DNA of 64,000 nucleotides from Parabacteroides distasonis ATCC 8503 (GTDB taxonomy: Bacteria > Bacteroidota > Bacteroidia > Bacteroidales > Tannerellaceae): positions 4,218,501 to 4,282,500 of the forward strand of contig NC_009615.1 of the NCBI RefSeq assembly GCF_000012845.1, read 5' to 3'. Position 1 is the first letter of the stretch, and every line of letters starts with the position of its first letter. Shown here in pieces: positions 63,330-64,000 of the stretch. A program made the translations under genes and the position numbers. The notes beneath the pieces were generated by a model that saw only the letters and a list, made by a program, of their open reading frames with translations, had not been told where the DNA came from and did no database searches.

Positions 63330-63395
63330 ACCCTTAATCTAAGTGACTTGGTTTTTTTGACCGCCCCTCAACGGTCTTTCCTTATCACTACATCG

Positions 63396-63403
63396 CAAAT
63401 GTA
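63396..63403 (-). promoter_or_regulatory. -7 box of fimbrillin-like gene
   Basis: TACATTTG then C on the minus strand, about 90 bp before the start. Confidence 0.55.
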
Positions 63404-63635
63404 TGTATAAAAATCATAGGTTGTATCTTTTGTGATGGGTATTTTTATCAAAAAAGTGGGTAAAACTATCATTATACCTCTATATTCCTCTGTTGATGCA
63501 TGTTTCGGATGATGATTAAATAATGTTAATGGGTTTATTCCTGTCAATTTGAGTGGTAAATATATCATCGCTGGTCCTTATTGATAGCCTTGCCTCTGTT
63601 GTGTGATAGGAATGCAGTTGTTGTTAACGTCTATT

Positions 63636-63840
63636 AAAACGACAGTAAAAAACGTTCGTTTAAATCTTGCGTTTTCATGTGCATAAATTATGAAGTCTCA
63701 TTGATAATCATGTTATTTTTTTATTATTTTTATCCAACTGAATAACTGAAATTTAAATAAAATTTTTGACCTTTGTAAGGCTGCAAAAAAGTTGAAGATA
63801 AAAACGCAAGATTTAAACGAACGTTTTTTACTGGCGTTTT
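63636..63840. promoter_or_regulatory. Candidate invertible promoter segment 3 (ON orientation)
   Basis: The 40-bp sites at 63636-63675 and 63801-63840 are inverted copies matching at 39 of 40 positions and enclose 125 bp. Each has the same layout as the sites at 21375-21414 and 48859-48898 (AAAACGCAAGAT.TAAACG). The left one contains AAACGTTCGT, which fits the ARACGTWCGT motif I recall for Bacteroides fragilis invertible promoters. The promoter inside points right, towards the gene at 63870. Confidence 0.78.
63746..63775 (+). promoter_or_regulatory. Rightward promoter inside segment 3
   Basis: CTG, 19 nt, GACCTTTG: one mismatch in each element against TTG and TAnnTTTG. The spacing is correct. 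It faces the gene starting at 63870. Confidence 0.5.
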
Positions 63841-63869
63841 ATATAAATAACATCTTAATAATCAATGAT

Positions 63870-64000
63870 ATGAGATCAAAAGGTTTTAAAGCGAAATTTA
63901 TGATGGCATTTTGGGGCTTGTTCGTTGAAGCTCATTATATTGCTGCGAACAATGATACAATGGAGGGCTCTCAAGGAATTCTACCTTTTATCATTTTACT
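63870..64000 (+). CDS. Unknown gene, 5' end only
   Basis: The frame from the ATG at 63870 is open to the window edge (43 codons). It starts MRSKGFKAKFMMAFWGLFVE, a basic then hydrophobic start compatible with a signal or membrane segment. The family is not recognisable from this fragment. It lies just downstream of the third candidate invertible promoter, so it is probably a phase-variable surface gene or the first gene of such an operon. Confidence 0.55.
   Translation, partial: MRSKGFKAKFMMAFWGLFVEAHYIAANNDTMEGSQGILPFIIL

Larger units (their letters stand above)
63308..63869. other. Divergent promoter region between fimbrillin-like gene and next gene
   Basis: No gene. It contains the fimbrillin leader with a small hairpin (GACCG..CGGTC at 63359-63376), its promoter (63396-63403), about 200 bp of AT-rich sequence related to 62119-62280, and the third candidate invertible segment (63636-63840). 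Confidence 0.75.

Noticed and set aside
63359-63376. Terminator in the fimbrillin leader
   Set aside because: The GACCG/CGGTC hairpin is followed by A residues on the transcribed minus strand; on the plus strand the T-run is short. It is at most a weak element.

Overview
The window looks like a chromosomal segment of a gut Bacteroidales, most likely Parabacteroides and closest to P. distasonis. The evidence is SusC/SusD pairs, hybrid two-component sensors, promoters of the Bacteroidetes type (TTG, 19-21 nt, TAnnTTTG), no obvious Shine-Dalgarno before many genes, and two large secreted proteins that resemble the phase-variable surface glycoproteins described in P. distasonis. The species call is inference from content, not from a search.

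Layout. 1-5137: end of a DUF4249 lipoprotein, a convergent barrel-like protein, then an ECF sigma / membrane-anchored barrel / LVIVD lipoprotein operon. 5141-13800: a SusC-SusD-M14 peptidase-Ntn hydrolase operon bounded by direct repeats of the 3' end of an FtsX-type permease; one repeat is a relic, the other is the end of an intact gene. 13668-17961: permease plus a response regulator that has lost its ATPase core, and its kinase. 17970-20672: S9 peptidase. 20673-24850: repeat-rich region, candidate invertible promoter and the first large surface protein (21489-24503). 24851-34058: TonB receptor, one-polypeptide hybrid sensor/regulator and a second FtsX permease with a sigma-54 promoter. 34059-37993: nudC, a DUF4858-like protein and a complete NtrC-type regulator/kinase pair. 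37988-43162: hybrid kinase and a TonB receptor. 43233-48164: mnmD, trxA, dnaE. 48165-52390: second candidate invertible promoter and second large surface protein. 52501-61383: small barrel protein, rplM-rpsI, rpsB, tsf, aspC, ribBA, an LptF/LptG-like permease and a START-like protein. 61587-64000: tRNA-Met(CAT), a fimbrillin-like gene with an 'empty' paralogous cassette beside it, a third candidate invertible promoter with near-perfect 40-bp inverted repeats, and the start of an unknown gene.

How parts work together. The two permease/regulator/kinase sets are paralogous circuits. The complete one has a sigma-54 promoter on its permease and a shared 30-bp site upstream of both permease and regulator. 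The other regulator lacks the sigma-54 ATPase, and its permease lacks a sigma-54 promoter. The two large surface-protein genes share 5' and 3' flanks. In both, the recognisable promoter lies between recombinase-like sites and points away from the gene, so both look OFF in this assembly. No recombinase gene lies in the window.

A further pattern runs through three intergenic regions: arrays of three or four short, mostly palindromic motifs spaced 22-24 bp, with different motif sequences in different places.
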